Positions 12,100 to 22,009 of a stretch of DNA of 64,000 nucleotides are shown in pieces (position 1 is the stretch's first letter; each line of letters opens with the position of its first letter). A program made the position numbers and the translations under genes. Source of the stretch: Drosophila pseudoobscura (taxonomy: Eukaryota; Arthropoda; Insecta; Diptera; Drosophilidae); contig NC_046681.1 of the NCBI RefSeq assembly GCF_009870125.1, positions 23,892,001 to 23,956,000 of the forward strand, read 5' to 3'. Under the pieces are notes generated by a model. That model ran no database searches and was not told where the DNA came from. It worked only from the letters and a program-made list of their open reading frames with translations.

Positions 12100-12720
12100 G
12101 AACAAAACAGAACAGTACAGTACAGTGAGGCTTCCCACCCACACACAGCGCACACCCACACACCCACACAGAGGAGAGCTAGAGGGAGACAGACCGTTGT
12201 TCCACCGATAAGTACCGTTATGTTTTGGTATCGCACAACCGACGCTTTCGCAACTCCGCCACGAACTGTTCCGTTATCCACGGCTGCAGAGTCCCACGAA
12301 AGGTCCGTTTCGTGCTTTTGCGCTCTCTCGGGTGGCCTTCGTGTCCCATCTGTGTGTCTCTCTCTCGCTCTCGCAGGCACGCACTGCCTGCTGGCGCTGT
12401 GGCTGTTATCAGTTTGATTTGATTTCACTTGCCCAGAGTCCTCGCACAATTTGCCATGGCTTGGGCCAGGGCGAGGGGAGACAGAGAGAGAAAGAGAGAG
12501 AGTGCGTTTTCAAGGATGCTTGCTGTGGGCGACTGTACTCACCACACTTGCCTGCTCTCTCTCTCTCGCTTTCTCTATCCCTCTCTCTGTCTCTCTCGGG
12601 TATTGCTCGTTTCTCCTTCTGACAGACACCTGTAGTGTCGGTCGGGTGTCCTGTGCTCTGCTCTGCTCTGCTGTGCCGTGGCGAAAGCTTTCTTTCGCCC
12701 GCCCGTCGATGGCAATGTTG
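12100..12720. promoter_or_regulatory. GA/CT-rich block, possible promoter or Polycomb-type element
   Basis: Tracts of GAGAGAGA (about 12479-12502) and CTCTCTCT (about 12360-12372, 12556-12600) are candidate GAGA-factor sites. A GCCAT core of the Pho type occurs at about 12453. The stretch is much more GC-rich than its surroundings. No TATA box or start codon context is convincing, so a regulatory role is inference from composition only. Confidence 0.25.
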
Positions 12721-14699
12721 TCATGTTGTTATTGCAAATTTGCATACACTAATAATCATAATCTGCATTCTCAATGATGTTTTTGCATTTCATTTGTGTG
12801 GTGATCGAATTACTGTTCATTTTGTCAGCTCAATAAATGCAATAATTTTAATTTGATTTATTTTATATTAAATTAAATACATTTCTACATATATAGGCTT
12901 TAATCGTGTCGGAATGGGGAATTAAAAGGGGTATTACAAGTGGTATTACTCGAGTAGTCCAGTAGAGTTCTTTAACCCCGGAAATTTCTTAAATAAAATT
13001 CAGTTTCATTTACAAAATTAATGCTGAGTGCCTGAAGAATTAATTAATTTATAAACCTTTGACAAAATCGACTCTCTTACTGGAAATTTGTAGCGCAAAA
13101 ACTACTTTTCTGCTGCGGCTTGGTATTTGTTGCAGGATTCTGGAACGGACTTAGCTCAGGCAGCGGGACGTGATAGAAGACGAGTCATAGGTGAAAAGTG
13201 AATTGAAACCCCCCGCTTGCCCTATGTCTGCGGAGCGTCATGAAAAACCACGCCATAGAACAGCTTTTTGGTCCCTTATGCCACATCTTGGATTCTATAG
13301 TCTTTGGAATATTGTTTTAAGATTTCAAGATCCAATATTGGTTTGGAAGAGCAAAAGAAAAGCAGTGGGGAATATTTTGCATTGTATTGCATAGTTTTGT
13401 TTAATTTAAATCGAAATAATGACAAAACAAATTCAATTCCTTCCCCAAACAACAGAAATAGTTATCCCCTGTATCGAATACCTGGTCGCCCTGCCATCGA
13501 CTAGCTTCTAAGGAAAAATTACACTTATTCAGGCAAAAGAATGCTTAAGTTGAAGGTATACGACATTTGATATGAATATTTCTATAATTCGACGCTTGAA
13601 ATCAGCACACAAAAGTTAATGTTCAACTTTTTGTTCATATTTAGGTCACAATTTGTTTAAATATCAAGTTATCGATCTCAAAGCAACACTGCAACTGTGC
13701 CCCATGCCTCAGAGAATGTATCGATGCTCTGCTCCTTCAGCAGTCTCTCTCTCTCTAACGAAAATAAATAAAACTTGAACACAATTTAATAAAAGGTCCT
13801 CTAAACAATAAAAAGAATGAAAGGCTTTCAATAAACCCCACTTTTATTTAAAGAAGCTTTTGCTGTTGCTTTTGCTTTGGCCTCAGCTTTGTTGCTTGTA
13901 GCCCGACCTCAAGTTGCCGCCGCCTTCGGAATTCATTAACAGCCACATTCCACATTTGCCAAAGTCGCAGACAGACTTCTTATCCGCACATCTGTGGTTG
14001 CTAAGGTGAGCTATAAATGAGGTTAGCCCCCGAATGGGGTATAAATAAGCGCCCTAGCACACACGCCATGTACACAGATACAGATACAGATACAGACACA
14101 GACAGCCACATGCTGGGAGCAGTGGGAGGTCTTATCATGGACCCTCCACCGACTGGGCATTGCATTTTTAGACTCAATTACTCAAACAACAGCAAAAGCA
14201 ACAAAAAGAAAAGCAAAAACAACCTGTTGGCATTTGTGTGCTTTCCCTTTGGCAGGCCCCCCTCTCCCCGCCCCCCCCCTCTTTTGGCTCCATTTCTTAA
14301 CCCTCACGTGCCCCTTTATTAACCGTTTCAGCGTTCAATTTGCCACAGTCTGAATGAACTCTTAAAAGTGCCCTGACATTTCACTGGGGGTCACGTGGCT
14401 CGTGCGAACCCTCCCTCCTCCCCCTCCCCCCCTGGATAGGGGTCGTCCTTATTTATTCGAAACTCTCTGTGTCGCTCTCTCTCTCTCTCTCTCTTGCTCT
14501 CTATTCCTTTCTCCCTCCTCGAGTCGGGTACCCAAGCAACAGTTGACGTAATTTGCAGGTAATATGTGGGGCCTGGCCTGTTGCTTCGGTTTTTTCCCTC
14601 CACCACAGACATTGACCAGAAAGAAAACGCTACTCCATTTCTTGCTCCCCATCTTCAGGTTTTTCTTCTCGTTTTCGTTCTCTCTTGTGTCGGCACTGA
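12721..14699. other. Intergenic, no gene seen
   Basis: Contains a GATACA/CAGACA tract at about 14076-14106, a C-run near 14270-14279 and a CT tract at about 14475-14496. No supported gene. Confidence 0.4.
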
Positions 14700-14806
14700 G
14701 AAAAAAAATATGAAAAATATAGAAAAATATAGAAAAATATATAGAAAAATATATATAAATATATAGAAAAATATATATAAATATATAGAAAAATATAGAA
14801 AAATAG
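14700..14806. repeat. AT-rich tandem tract
   Basis: Irregular tandem copies of AGAAAAATAT and AGAAAAATATATATAAATAT units, ending just before the unique sequence that leads into the 28-bp palindromic array. Confidence 0.75.
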
Positions 14807-15029
14807 TATATTCGACGAACGATGGTTCTCGAGACTATTTGGAATTATTTAGGGTACGTTTTGAGGCCAAATTTCGTGATAATTTTCTATAGGAAAACTG
14901 CTGTGGACTCCGCTGTTACACAGGACACCCCGCAGGTAGCTCTGTTAACACGAGTGGAACGGGAACAACAAGTCGAGAAGTCAAGCACAGCAGCGCGGAA
15001 TAGCAGCAGAATCCAGATCTTGCCGAGAA

Positions 15030-15347
15030 CGGCCTCTGTTAAGAGCAGCGCTGGCACTCCTGTTAGCTGTCAACAGAGCTGTCTCTTCTGTTAAGGGCTG
15101 ACAGCGCTACCACTTCGTTTCAGTATTAACAGCGCCAGACTCCTGTTAAGTACCAACAGCGCTGGTCCCCAGTTAAGTGTTAACAGCGTTGGAACTCCTG
15201 TTAAGTAAGAACAGCACTCGCCAGCTTAAAGTGCTAACAGCGCTGTTGTGTGCTTAGAGCGCTGTCACTCCTGTTAAGTGTTAACAGCGCTGGGACTTCT
15301 TTTATGTATTAACAGCGTTGTCACTCCTGTTAAGTGTTAACAGCGCT
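15030..15347. repeat. 28-bp minisatellite built from two overlapping palindromes
   Basis: About twelve tandem copies at 27-28 bp spacing. The best copies carry CTGTTAAGTGTTAACAG, a perfect 7-bp inverted repeat around GTG, directly overlapping CAGCGCTG, a self-complementary octamer. Positions of the CAGCGCTG-type core are roughly 15046, 15073, 15101, 15129, 15156, 15183, 15211, 15237, 15256, 15283, 15311 and 15339. Outer copies diverge more. There are no unrelated spacers, so this is a minisatellite and not a CRISPR array. Each half-site TAACAG also fits a generic Myb-type YAACNG core, which is only suggestive. Confidence 0.85.
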
Positions 15348-15399
15348 GTGGTGCCAGCTCGCTCTCGCTTTCGCTCTTTCGTGTTTTTTGGTGCGCTCT

Positions 15400-15881
15400 T
15401 GCGATCCACACGGCGCTCACCGTTTAATGAGATTTTAAGCTAATTGCTGGTTACGATTCCACTCTTTCCCGTCACAATCTCTTCCGTCTTTCTTATGCCT
15501 TTGCACATATAAATATCCACGAAAATATTAGACCTCTTATTTTCTACATTTTGCGGACTCGTCGCTAGATAACTACGCTTCCAACCGCCTCCTTCAATCA
15601 GCCTCAAAAGACTCGAATTTGGGCATGTGATGAGGATTTTCTTCATATTTTTAAATATTTGATAAATTACTCTCTTATGGGATTGAATTCTAGTTCACTT
15701 AAGGATTATAATTATTTTATAAATAAAATACACTCAAAAACAAAAAAATCCCTTGGAAAGGGACTTAAGTCCTTATTACTTAATTATTTTATTTTACTAA
15801 ATTTTTGTTTAATTTAGTTATAGAAACCAGAAATTATACGGCAAATATAGAGTAAAGAATCTCTGTAAAACCATTTTCTTT

Positions 15882-15925
<44 letters not shown>

Positions 15926-16559
15926 CCTGCACAAACGATCCAATCGAGTCAGATATTGATTTATGGTATCATTCATGGTGCGCTTGTCATTCAAACCATG
16001 CCTCAATGGAGTGTAATATAAAACACTCACTTTGTCAAGCACAAAAGAGTAAAATATATAGAGAGAGAGAGAGAGCGAGAGAGAGAGGGAGAATGGAACG
16101 AGTAAGAAATCAATTAAATTTGACACTTTTTCTATGCCCGAACAGAATGAGAAATTAATTAAATCTCCTTGCCCCCTGCCTCCGCCTCCGCCTCCTTTTG
16201 CCTGCCATGTCCTGTCTTCTGTGTCAAGTAAATTGATTGGAACCAAACCGAAATGCAATTTTAAACCAGGCCTCCCTCCGGCCCGAACATTTCCATGGCT
16301 CGATAAGGACCAAAAGCGGGGACAAAGAAGGAGAAACATATTTCTGCACACATTTCCTTTGCACTAAACGTGATTGAAAGCGGAAATTGCTTCATGTTCT
16401 TTTTTCACTGCATCTACCAGCCCCTCCCACGCCTCTGCCCCGCCTCCCTGTTGGACTGCCTTTCTTCTCTCGTTTCTGGCTTCCGTTTGATGGCCGCAAA
16501 CTGTGCAACTGTGCCGCCAGAGTCTGTCTGACTGACTGATGACTGGCAAATCGTGTTTT
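15400..16559. other. Intergenic with long TG and GA microsatellites
   Basis: A (TG)n tract of about 40 bp lies at 15884-15923 and a GAGAGA tract at about 16061-16089. Short open frames that cross them are low complexity. No gene recognised. Confidence 0.5.
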
Positions 16560-16860
16560 TCAATTGACATTTGCTAGAAATTGTGTTAGTGACCTCCGGC
16601 GCCGCCCAGGAGCGCCGCCAGCCCTCCTTCGACATCCTTCGCGTTGAGCCCAAAGTGTTGGATGATGCGATTATCGCAACGGGGCTCAACAGACGCTTTC
16701 GATGGCTGTCTCTTGGTCGTTGGTGTCCCTTCGATTTCCACCCATTTCCCAGCCAATGCCTTTGGTCACGGGTACTCTGGAAATTTGTTGTGGGTTGATT
16801 CGAACTGGGGAGACGATTGGAAGCGGGAGCTAAAGGTCTTGGATAGGTTGGATCACTAAA
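16560..16860. other. Coding-like GC-rich island of unknown identity
   Basis: An open stretch on plus follows TTTGCTAG, which could be a splice acceptor, and reads as an ordinary mixed-composition protein including RQPSFDILRVEPKVLDDAII. A different plus frame and a minus frame are open over the same bases, so neither strand can be chosen. No family recognised. It could be a decayed exon or chance. Confidence 0.2.
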
Positions 16861-17654
16861 GGAATCGCTAAGGCCTGTAAAGGAACACATGATGTGAATT
16901 TTAACGTCTAGTAATTTTTCTATAGGCTTTTGTGATCCCTTTAAGATTCAAACCTATCTAAGAGATGCGTAGGATCGATAAATATTATTTAAAAAATATT
17001 AAACAAAGGAAAAACTTAACACATAACAGTATAAAACTCTGTCGTCTGTTTAAAATAAAATATTTATTCAAAATTGTGTCATTTATGCACTTTTAAGTTC
17101 TTTAAGTATTTGATACCAATATCATTGGGTTAGGTTAACCCGAACGGCCTTCAATGGGGCCAAGCAGAGTCTAGTAGGGCCTTTGGTTATCCGTATAGGG
17201 CTCTGAATAGTGGCTGGAGTGCTTATGAGGCTTGAAAGTCCTCGAGTATCGAAGTGTTTCAAGAAATAGTTCTCTGGACCTCCTCTTGGAGGCATCTTCC
17301 AGGAGCCGGGGCCCTCGTGAGAGAGCCAGGCCGTTGCAGAATAGATGTTCCAGGGTTTCGATGTCTACTAATATCATTTCTGTTAAAAATATCCTCTTCT
17401 GCAATCTCCATTCTCCAATCTTCCCTCATTTTCGTTCACTTTTATAGAGTATTCGCTCTTTGACGTTTTCCACAAAAATACTTTTTATAGATAGTTTTAA
17501 CAAAAAGGAAAACGTACATTCCTGGTGCTAGAAAGTTAATGGAATTAAAATTGATGCTCGATAATTGAATCTACGGGGCTACAGGACTACAGGGCTGCAG
17601 GACGACAGGGCTACGGGGCTATAGGGCTGCGTGCCTGTGGGCCTGCGTGTCCCC

Positions 17655-18267
17655 TTATGACATGAGGCCCTCGTTCCGCAGGATGGCCGTCATGTCGAAC
17701 TGCAGCAGGACGATTAAATACGATGTGGCGGCACTCACGGTCTGCAGAAGAGTTTATTGAATGGAAAGTGACCAAAAAAAGGGGCGGCAGGCAGAACTTA
17801 CCGAAAAGATGAACGTGTAGTCGAGGGCGAACAGGCCGATGCCGTTGAACTGGAAATAGCCCTCCCAGTGCAGGAACTGCAGGGTGAACGATTTCATCTT
17901 GTTGTAGAAGAGATCGTTGCTCAGCATGAAGGCCGGCTTCTTCTGCATTATCTCGTGGACAATCATGGCCGACTGCTTCGAGTGGTTGTTGGCGTTGCAG
18001 CACAGCCGGAGCACGATGTAGGCCACCACCATGGTGGTGAAGCTCCAGATGACATACAAGTACGTCACGTAGTCCAACAGGCGGCTCTTGCCGCTCACAA
18101 TGAAGTTCACCTTGGTCTCCAGGAAGATGCCGAAAATGCTGACCACAAAGCAGGCAGCCATGTAGGGCACGCACTGGGGACCGAATTCCCCGTTCGTTAT
18201 TACACTGAGCGAAAGGATTTTGTCGTGCAGTTTGAACAGGTCCGGCAGATTGGCCTCGGAAGTGTTT
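17655..18267 (-). CDS. Gustatory receptor gene, exons 4-5 (C-terminal half)
   Basis: Continuation of the receptor gene whose first exons lie at 29608-30757. Exon 4 runs 18267 to 17802 (acceptor CCCTTCAG, donor GTAAGT) and exon 5 runs 17741 to the TAA at 17657-17655 (acceptor TTCTGCAG). The 60-bp intron between them is typical for flies. The split glycine codon (GG from exon 3, A from exon 4) restores one frame across the 11.3-kb intron. Exon 4 encodes transmembrane segments 5-6. The exon 4/5 junction gives the family signature at the start of TM7, read as YTFIFS followed by TVSAATSYLIVLLQF, which matches the insect Gr pattern TYhhhhhQF. The end differs from what I know of sugar receptors and of the CO2 receptors Gr21a and Gr63a. 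The specific orthologue is not assigned. A tandem GTAGCCC-type tract lies just after the stop (about 17575-17640). Confidence 0.9.
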
Positions 18268-18600
18268 CTGAAGGGATTCGAAGAACATAAATGGATTGAA
18301 AGGGTCAAATGGTTGGGATAGAATTTTGTTTACAAGAATCTTTGATATAAGATGTTTTTTTTGCATGAACAGGTGAGCGAATCGAATCGCTCACCCAAAA
18401 CGGCCTGAAGGAAGCATTTTTACTGTTTGGAATCCAAAAATTGTGTTTTTTTCTTCTCGCTCACTCTCTATTTGATTTTCTGATAGAGAGAACGGGATGG
18501 CAAGTGGATAACCAGCTAAAAAATGGTTCGAAAAGACTGTTTACAATATTTCGAATGGGAAAAGAATTCTTTAAATATACGAGGATGATAACTATGACTT

Positions 18601-19605
18601 TGTAAAGTAGTGATCCTAGGCTGGGGTCAGTCTCAGTCTGCCCAGGGTCACCTACAGTTTATTTGTAAGTTGCTGAGACGTTGAGATTGGGGGGGGGAAG
18701 CGGGTCGTTGGCGCAGGGATCGCCGAGCCGCCGTCAACGACGGGGCCTTCGGGAGAAATTAGGGAAGGGGGGGGGGGGGGAAAGCGGCGTTGGGCCGGGC
18801 GGCGCGAAACTCACCCGAGACGCTGCACTCCCCGACTTCAGCAGGGTAAAACCCCTGTTGCCAAGGTCGAAGTGGGCCGCGGGTCCGGGGAGGTGAAGGA
18901 AAAGGATGAGGGGGGGCGCCTCTGTCGAAACGCGTACCACTTCTCACTCCAGCAGGGTAAAACCCTGTTGCCAGAGTCAGAGCGGGAGCGTAGTGACCGA
19001 GAACAGTCAGGAAAACGGGTGGGGAGGGGGTGGAGAGATGACCGCAGTCGGTGGTCCGACCAGAGAAAATAAATGGAAGCCAACGCGTTCTTAATTCTAT
19101 GATCGAAGTTTTATTGGATTGGTTCCCCTCGCACTCCCTCCTACTCCTACTACTACCTTGGCCAGCGGCCAGCTCACCCGCGGATCCGGCGCCTGTGTTC
19201 CCGCAGCTCCTCCATGCTTTTCTCTCCTCTCTGGCGCGCGGCCGTTCAACACTTTTTTTTCTCTTCACTTCGACGTCCGCGACGTTCCGTCTTCGCTCAC
19301 TTCCCAGAATCGACTCCTTCTCTCGCTACGGTCGCTCGACGTTCTCGCCACGCCTCGCGCTCGTTTTCGGGCCAACGGGACTTTTCCGAAAGAGATCCGC
19401 TCTGCTGCCGGCTGAGCATGGCTCTCTCTCCTCGCCGTCTTCTTTGCGGTTGTTCCGTGTGAGCTGGCCGTTTGGCGGGATTTCGGCTATGCAAAACATA
19501 ACTAGCTTATTTACTACTATAGCATATGGTTGTGAGTAATCCAATTATTAATATTATTATTATTATTCTCGTTACTATGTGAGGGTCCCAGTATGGGTCC
19601 TCACA
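18601..19605 (-). repeat. 3' LTR of the retrotransposon
   Basis: 1005 bp, matching 28152-29154 with the only visible difference in a poly-G run near 18767-18780. In transcription sense it begins TGTGAGGACC and ends TTTACA. An AATAAA signal lies at 18663-18658, about 55 bp from the LTR end. Two GCAGGGTAAAAC...CTGTTGCC blocks lie about 115 bp apart (about 18841 and 18952), each with CAGGG/CCCTG inverted arms. Many short open frames occur in both copies and are not genes. Confidence 0.97.
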
Positions 19606-20764
19606 CCCTCTCCTTACTTCGGGGGGCCCGTGAGCGAATAGTCACTTTGCTCGTCTTGCTGATGTGGACCTGGAAGAAGGTGTTGTCCGCCTCTGCCAAG
19701 AATCGGACATCTTTACGCCGCGGGTTGACGAGTTGTGCCAGGAGCCGGGCTTTCAGGGTGTCTGGCAGCCGGCCGTCGGGCGTACGTACTCTCCAATCCG
19801 CCTCCCCAGTCACCCAACGAACGGCTGGGTTGGGGGTCGACGTTTCTGGTATCTCCGGACGGCCGCCTTCGGGATGTAGGATGGCGTCCAGATCGCAGGC
19901 GTCCGGTAGCTCTGCGTCTTCGGTGGCGATGTCTTCGGGACGCAGGATGGCGTCAAAGTTGCTGACGGCCGGTAGTCCTGCATCTTCGGTGGCGATGTCT
20001 TCGGGACGCAGGATGGCGTCAAAGCTGCTGACGGCCGGTAGTCCTGCATCTTCGGGGGCGATGTCCTCGGGACGCAGGATGGCGTCAAAATTGCTGACGG
20101 CCGGTAGTCCTGCATCTTCGGGGGCGATGTCCAACCCGTCTATCCGTTCGAGAAGGTTGAGCGTATCAAGGGCCCCGAAGAGTGCCGGAAGCGGTGGCTC
20201 TTCCCAGCGGAGCACCTCTTTTTCGAACTCCGTCGGCTCGAATTGCTGGCGGTATCCGCGTGCGGTGGCACCTGGCAGCCCGTCAGGGATAGTGATGGCC
20301 TCTGCCCCCTCGTCGGGGCTCGGACCCGGAGCGGTGTAGTCGGCTGCTTCTCCTACGGTGGCGTTTCCAGGGCCCTGCGCGTGCTCTTCGGCGACCTGGT
20401 CGGGGTTGACCTGGCTGGGGCCCTGAGCATGGGTGAACGTGGCTCTGGCGGCGTTGCCAGGGCTTGGGTCCCTGTACGTCTGGGCCACGTCTCCTGTAAT
20501 ATTGACGTGATCGGGGTCTGAATCGTGCCCCTCGATGATCTGGTCGATGCGGGGCCAGCTTACGACGTCGCCGCATAAATTTTCCCAGCTGAGGACCTCT
20601 GGGTGGACTTGGAATTCTCGTGGAGTGGGGCGAAGAATCAGTTCCTCGATGATCTCCCAGTCGACTGGGGGCTCCTGCCTGGCTTTTGTCGTAGTTCTCC
20701 GACGGCGGGGGTCTCTCGCATTCGATGAGCTGTGAATAGGAATGGACTTGTTGACTACAGGCAA
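19601..20764 (-). CDS. Third open frame of the retrotransposon, unknown protein
   Basis: 387 codons open in the position where gypsy-type elements may carry env, but it does not look like an envelope protein: no signal peptide, no membrane segment, no Cys pattern. The first codon counted at 20764 is TTG, and the frame has no ATG anywhere. A good splice acceptor (TTTCTTGCCTGTAG) ends at 20755, so the protein is probably made from a spliced RNA with the start supplied upstream. It is acidic, rich in Pro, Asp and Glu, with a basic N-terminus (RRRRTTTK). Four 22-residue repeats of the form APEDAGLPAVSNFDAILRPE lie at 19879-20130. The reading frame crosses the polypurine tract and stops at the TGA formed by the first bases of the 3' LTR. 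Function unknown. Confidence 0.65.
   Translation of the reverse strand: MPVVNKSIPIHSSSNARDPRRRRTTTKARQEPPVDWEIIEELILRPTPREFQVHPEVLSWENLCGDVVSWPRIDQIIEGHDSDPDHVNITGDVAQTYRDPSPGNAARATFTHAQGPSQVNPDQVAEEHAQGPGNATVGEAADYTAPGPSPDEGAEAITIPDGLPGATARGYRQQFEPTEFEKEVLRWEEPPLPALFGALDTLNLLERIDGLDIAPEDAGLPAVSNFDAILRPEDIAPEDAGLPAVSSFDAILRPEDIATEDAGLPAVSNFDAILRPEDIATEDAELPDACDLDAILHPEGGRPEIPETSTPNPAVRWVTGEADWRVRTPDGRLPDTLKARLLAQLVNPRRKDVRFLAEADNTFFQVHISKTSKVTIRSRAPRSKERV
19606..19615 (-). other. Polypurine tract of the retrotransposon
   Basis: The minus strand reads AAGGAGAGGG immediately before the 3' LTR, the expected plus-strand primer. The same bases encode Lys-Glu-Arg near the end of the third open frame. 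Confidence 0.85.
19879..20130 (-). repeat. Four 66-bp in-frame repeats in the third open frame
   Basis: GGATGGCGTC recurs at about 19879, 19945, 20011 and 20077, exactly 66 bp apart. Units encode 22 residues each. The unit at the protein's C-terminal side is the most diverged (DACDLDAILHPE). Confidence 0.9.
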
Positions 20765-20880
20765 GAAATACTTTGATACTCTATGAGTGCGGCGGAGCGG
20801 TTATAGACTTAATGAGAATCTCCAAAATGTCGGCCTTGGTTGGTCCCTTCGGTGCAATCACGGTTGCGGTTTGCCCTTGA

Positions 20881-21940
20881 AGGAACAGCCACGCCCGCTT
20901 CGTTTGGTGCGTCGTTCTTCGAAGGATGTCCGGGTCCCGGAAGCGGATGTGTCCAGGAGAAGCGGCCACGCACGCCTCGTTCGGTGCGTCGTCCCTCGCA
21001 GGATATCCGGGTTCCTGAAGCGGATGGGTCCAGGAGAAGCAGCCACGCACGCCTCGTTCGGTGCGTCGTTCCTCGCAGGACATCCGGGTTCCTGAAGCGG
21101 ATGTGTCCAGGAGGAGCAGCCACGCACGCCTCGTTCGGTGCGTCGTTCCTCGCAAGATATCCGGGTTCCTGAAGCGGATGGGTCCAGGAGAAGCAGCCAC
21201 GCACGCCTCGTTCGGTGCGTCGTTCCTCGCAGGACATCCGGGTTCCTGAAGCGGATGTGTCCAGGAGGAGCAGCCACGCACGCCTCGTTCGGTGCGTCGT
21301 TCCTCGCAAGATATCCGGGTTCCTGAAGCGGATGGGTCCAGGAGAAGCAGCCACGCACGCCTCGTTCGGTGTGTCGTTCCTCGCAGGACATCCGGGTTCC
21401 TGAAGCGGATGCGTCCAGGAGAAGCAGCCACGCACGCCTCGTTCGGTGCGTCGTTCCTCGCAGGACATCCGGGTTCCTGAAGCGGATGTGTCCAGGAGGA
21501 GCAGCCACGCACGCCTCGTTCGGTGCGTCGTTCCTCGCAAGATATCCGGGTTCCTGAAGCGGATGGGTCCAGGAGAAGCAGCCACGCACGCCTCGTTCGG
21601 TGTGTCGTTCCTCGCAGGACATCCGGGTTCCTGAAGCGGATGCGTCCAGGAGAAGCAGCCACGCACGCCTCGTTCGGTGCGTCGTTCCTCGCAAGATATC
21701 CGGGTTCCTGAAGCGGATGGGTCCAGGAGAAGCAGCCACGCACGCCTCGTTCGGTGTGTCGTTCCTCGCAGGACATCCGGGTTCCTGAAGCGGATGCGTC
21801 CAGGAGAAGCAGCCACGCACGCCTCGTTCGGTGCGTCGTTCCTCGCAGGACATCCGGGTTCCTGAAGCGGATGTGTCCAGGAGGAGCAGCCACGCACGCC
21901 TCGTTCGGTGCGTCGTTCCTCGCAAGATATCCGGTTCCTG
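20881..21940 (-). repeat. 77-bp tandem array inside the retrotransposon
   Basis: A diverged 74-bp first copy (20881-20954) is followed by thirteen units of exactly 77 bp from 20955, the last truncated. Three subtypes differ at a few fixed positions (CGCAGGACAT versus CGCAAGATAT; GATGTGTCC, GATGGGTCC or GATGCGTCC; TGCGTCG versus TGTGTCG). In plus-strand order they read B-A-B-A-B-C-A-B-C-B-C-A-B, so higher-order duplication of 2-3 units has occurred. In the element's sense the unit has no stop in any of the three frames. Since 77 is 2 modulo 3, each long open frame (20781-22013, 20809-21897, 20858-21976) cycles through all three readings with a 77-residue period. Confidence 0.95.
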
Positions 21941-22009
21941 ATTGGTTTCGTCTCTGTGTATCCGGGGTGTCAGCATCGTCGTGGCGGTTTGAGTAGATCT
22001 GCGTTGTAA

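Noticed and set aside
15030..15347. CRISPR-like appearance of the 28-bp repeats
   Set aside because: Repeats abut directly with no unique spacers, the genome is eukaryotic and no cas-like gene is present. It is a minisatellite.
18681..19544. Open frames up to 169 codons on both strands of the LTRs
   Set aside because: The same set recurs in both LTR copies, has no domain, and is explained by GC-rich LTR sequence.
19601..20764. Envelope gene interpretation of the third retrotransposon frame
   Set aside because: No signal peptide, hydrophobic anchor, cleavage site or Cys framework is visible, so only the position resembles env.
20787..21996. Repeated 62-codon plus-strand frames in the 77-bp array
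   Set aside because: They are regenerated every 77 bp by the tandem unit and are antisense to the element. No independent coding evidence.
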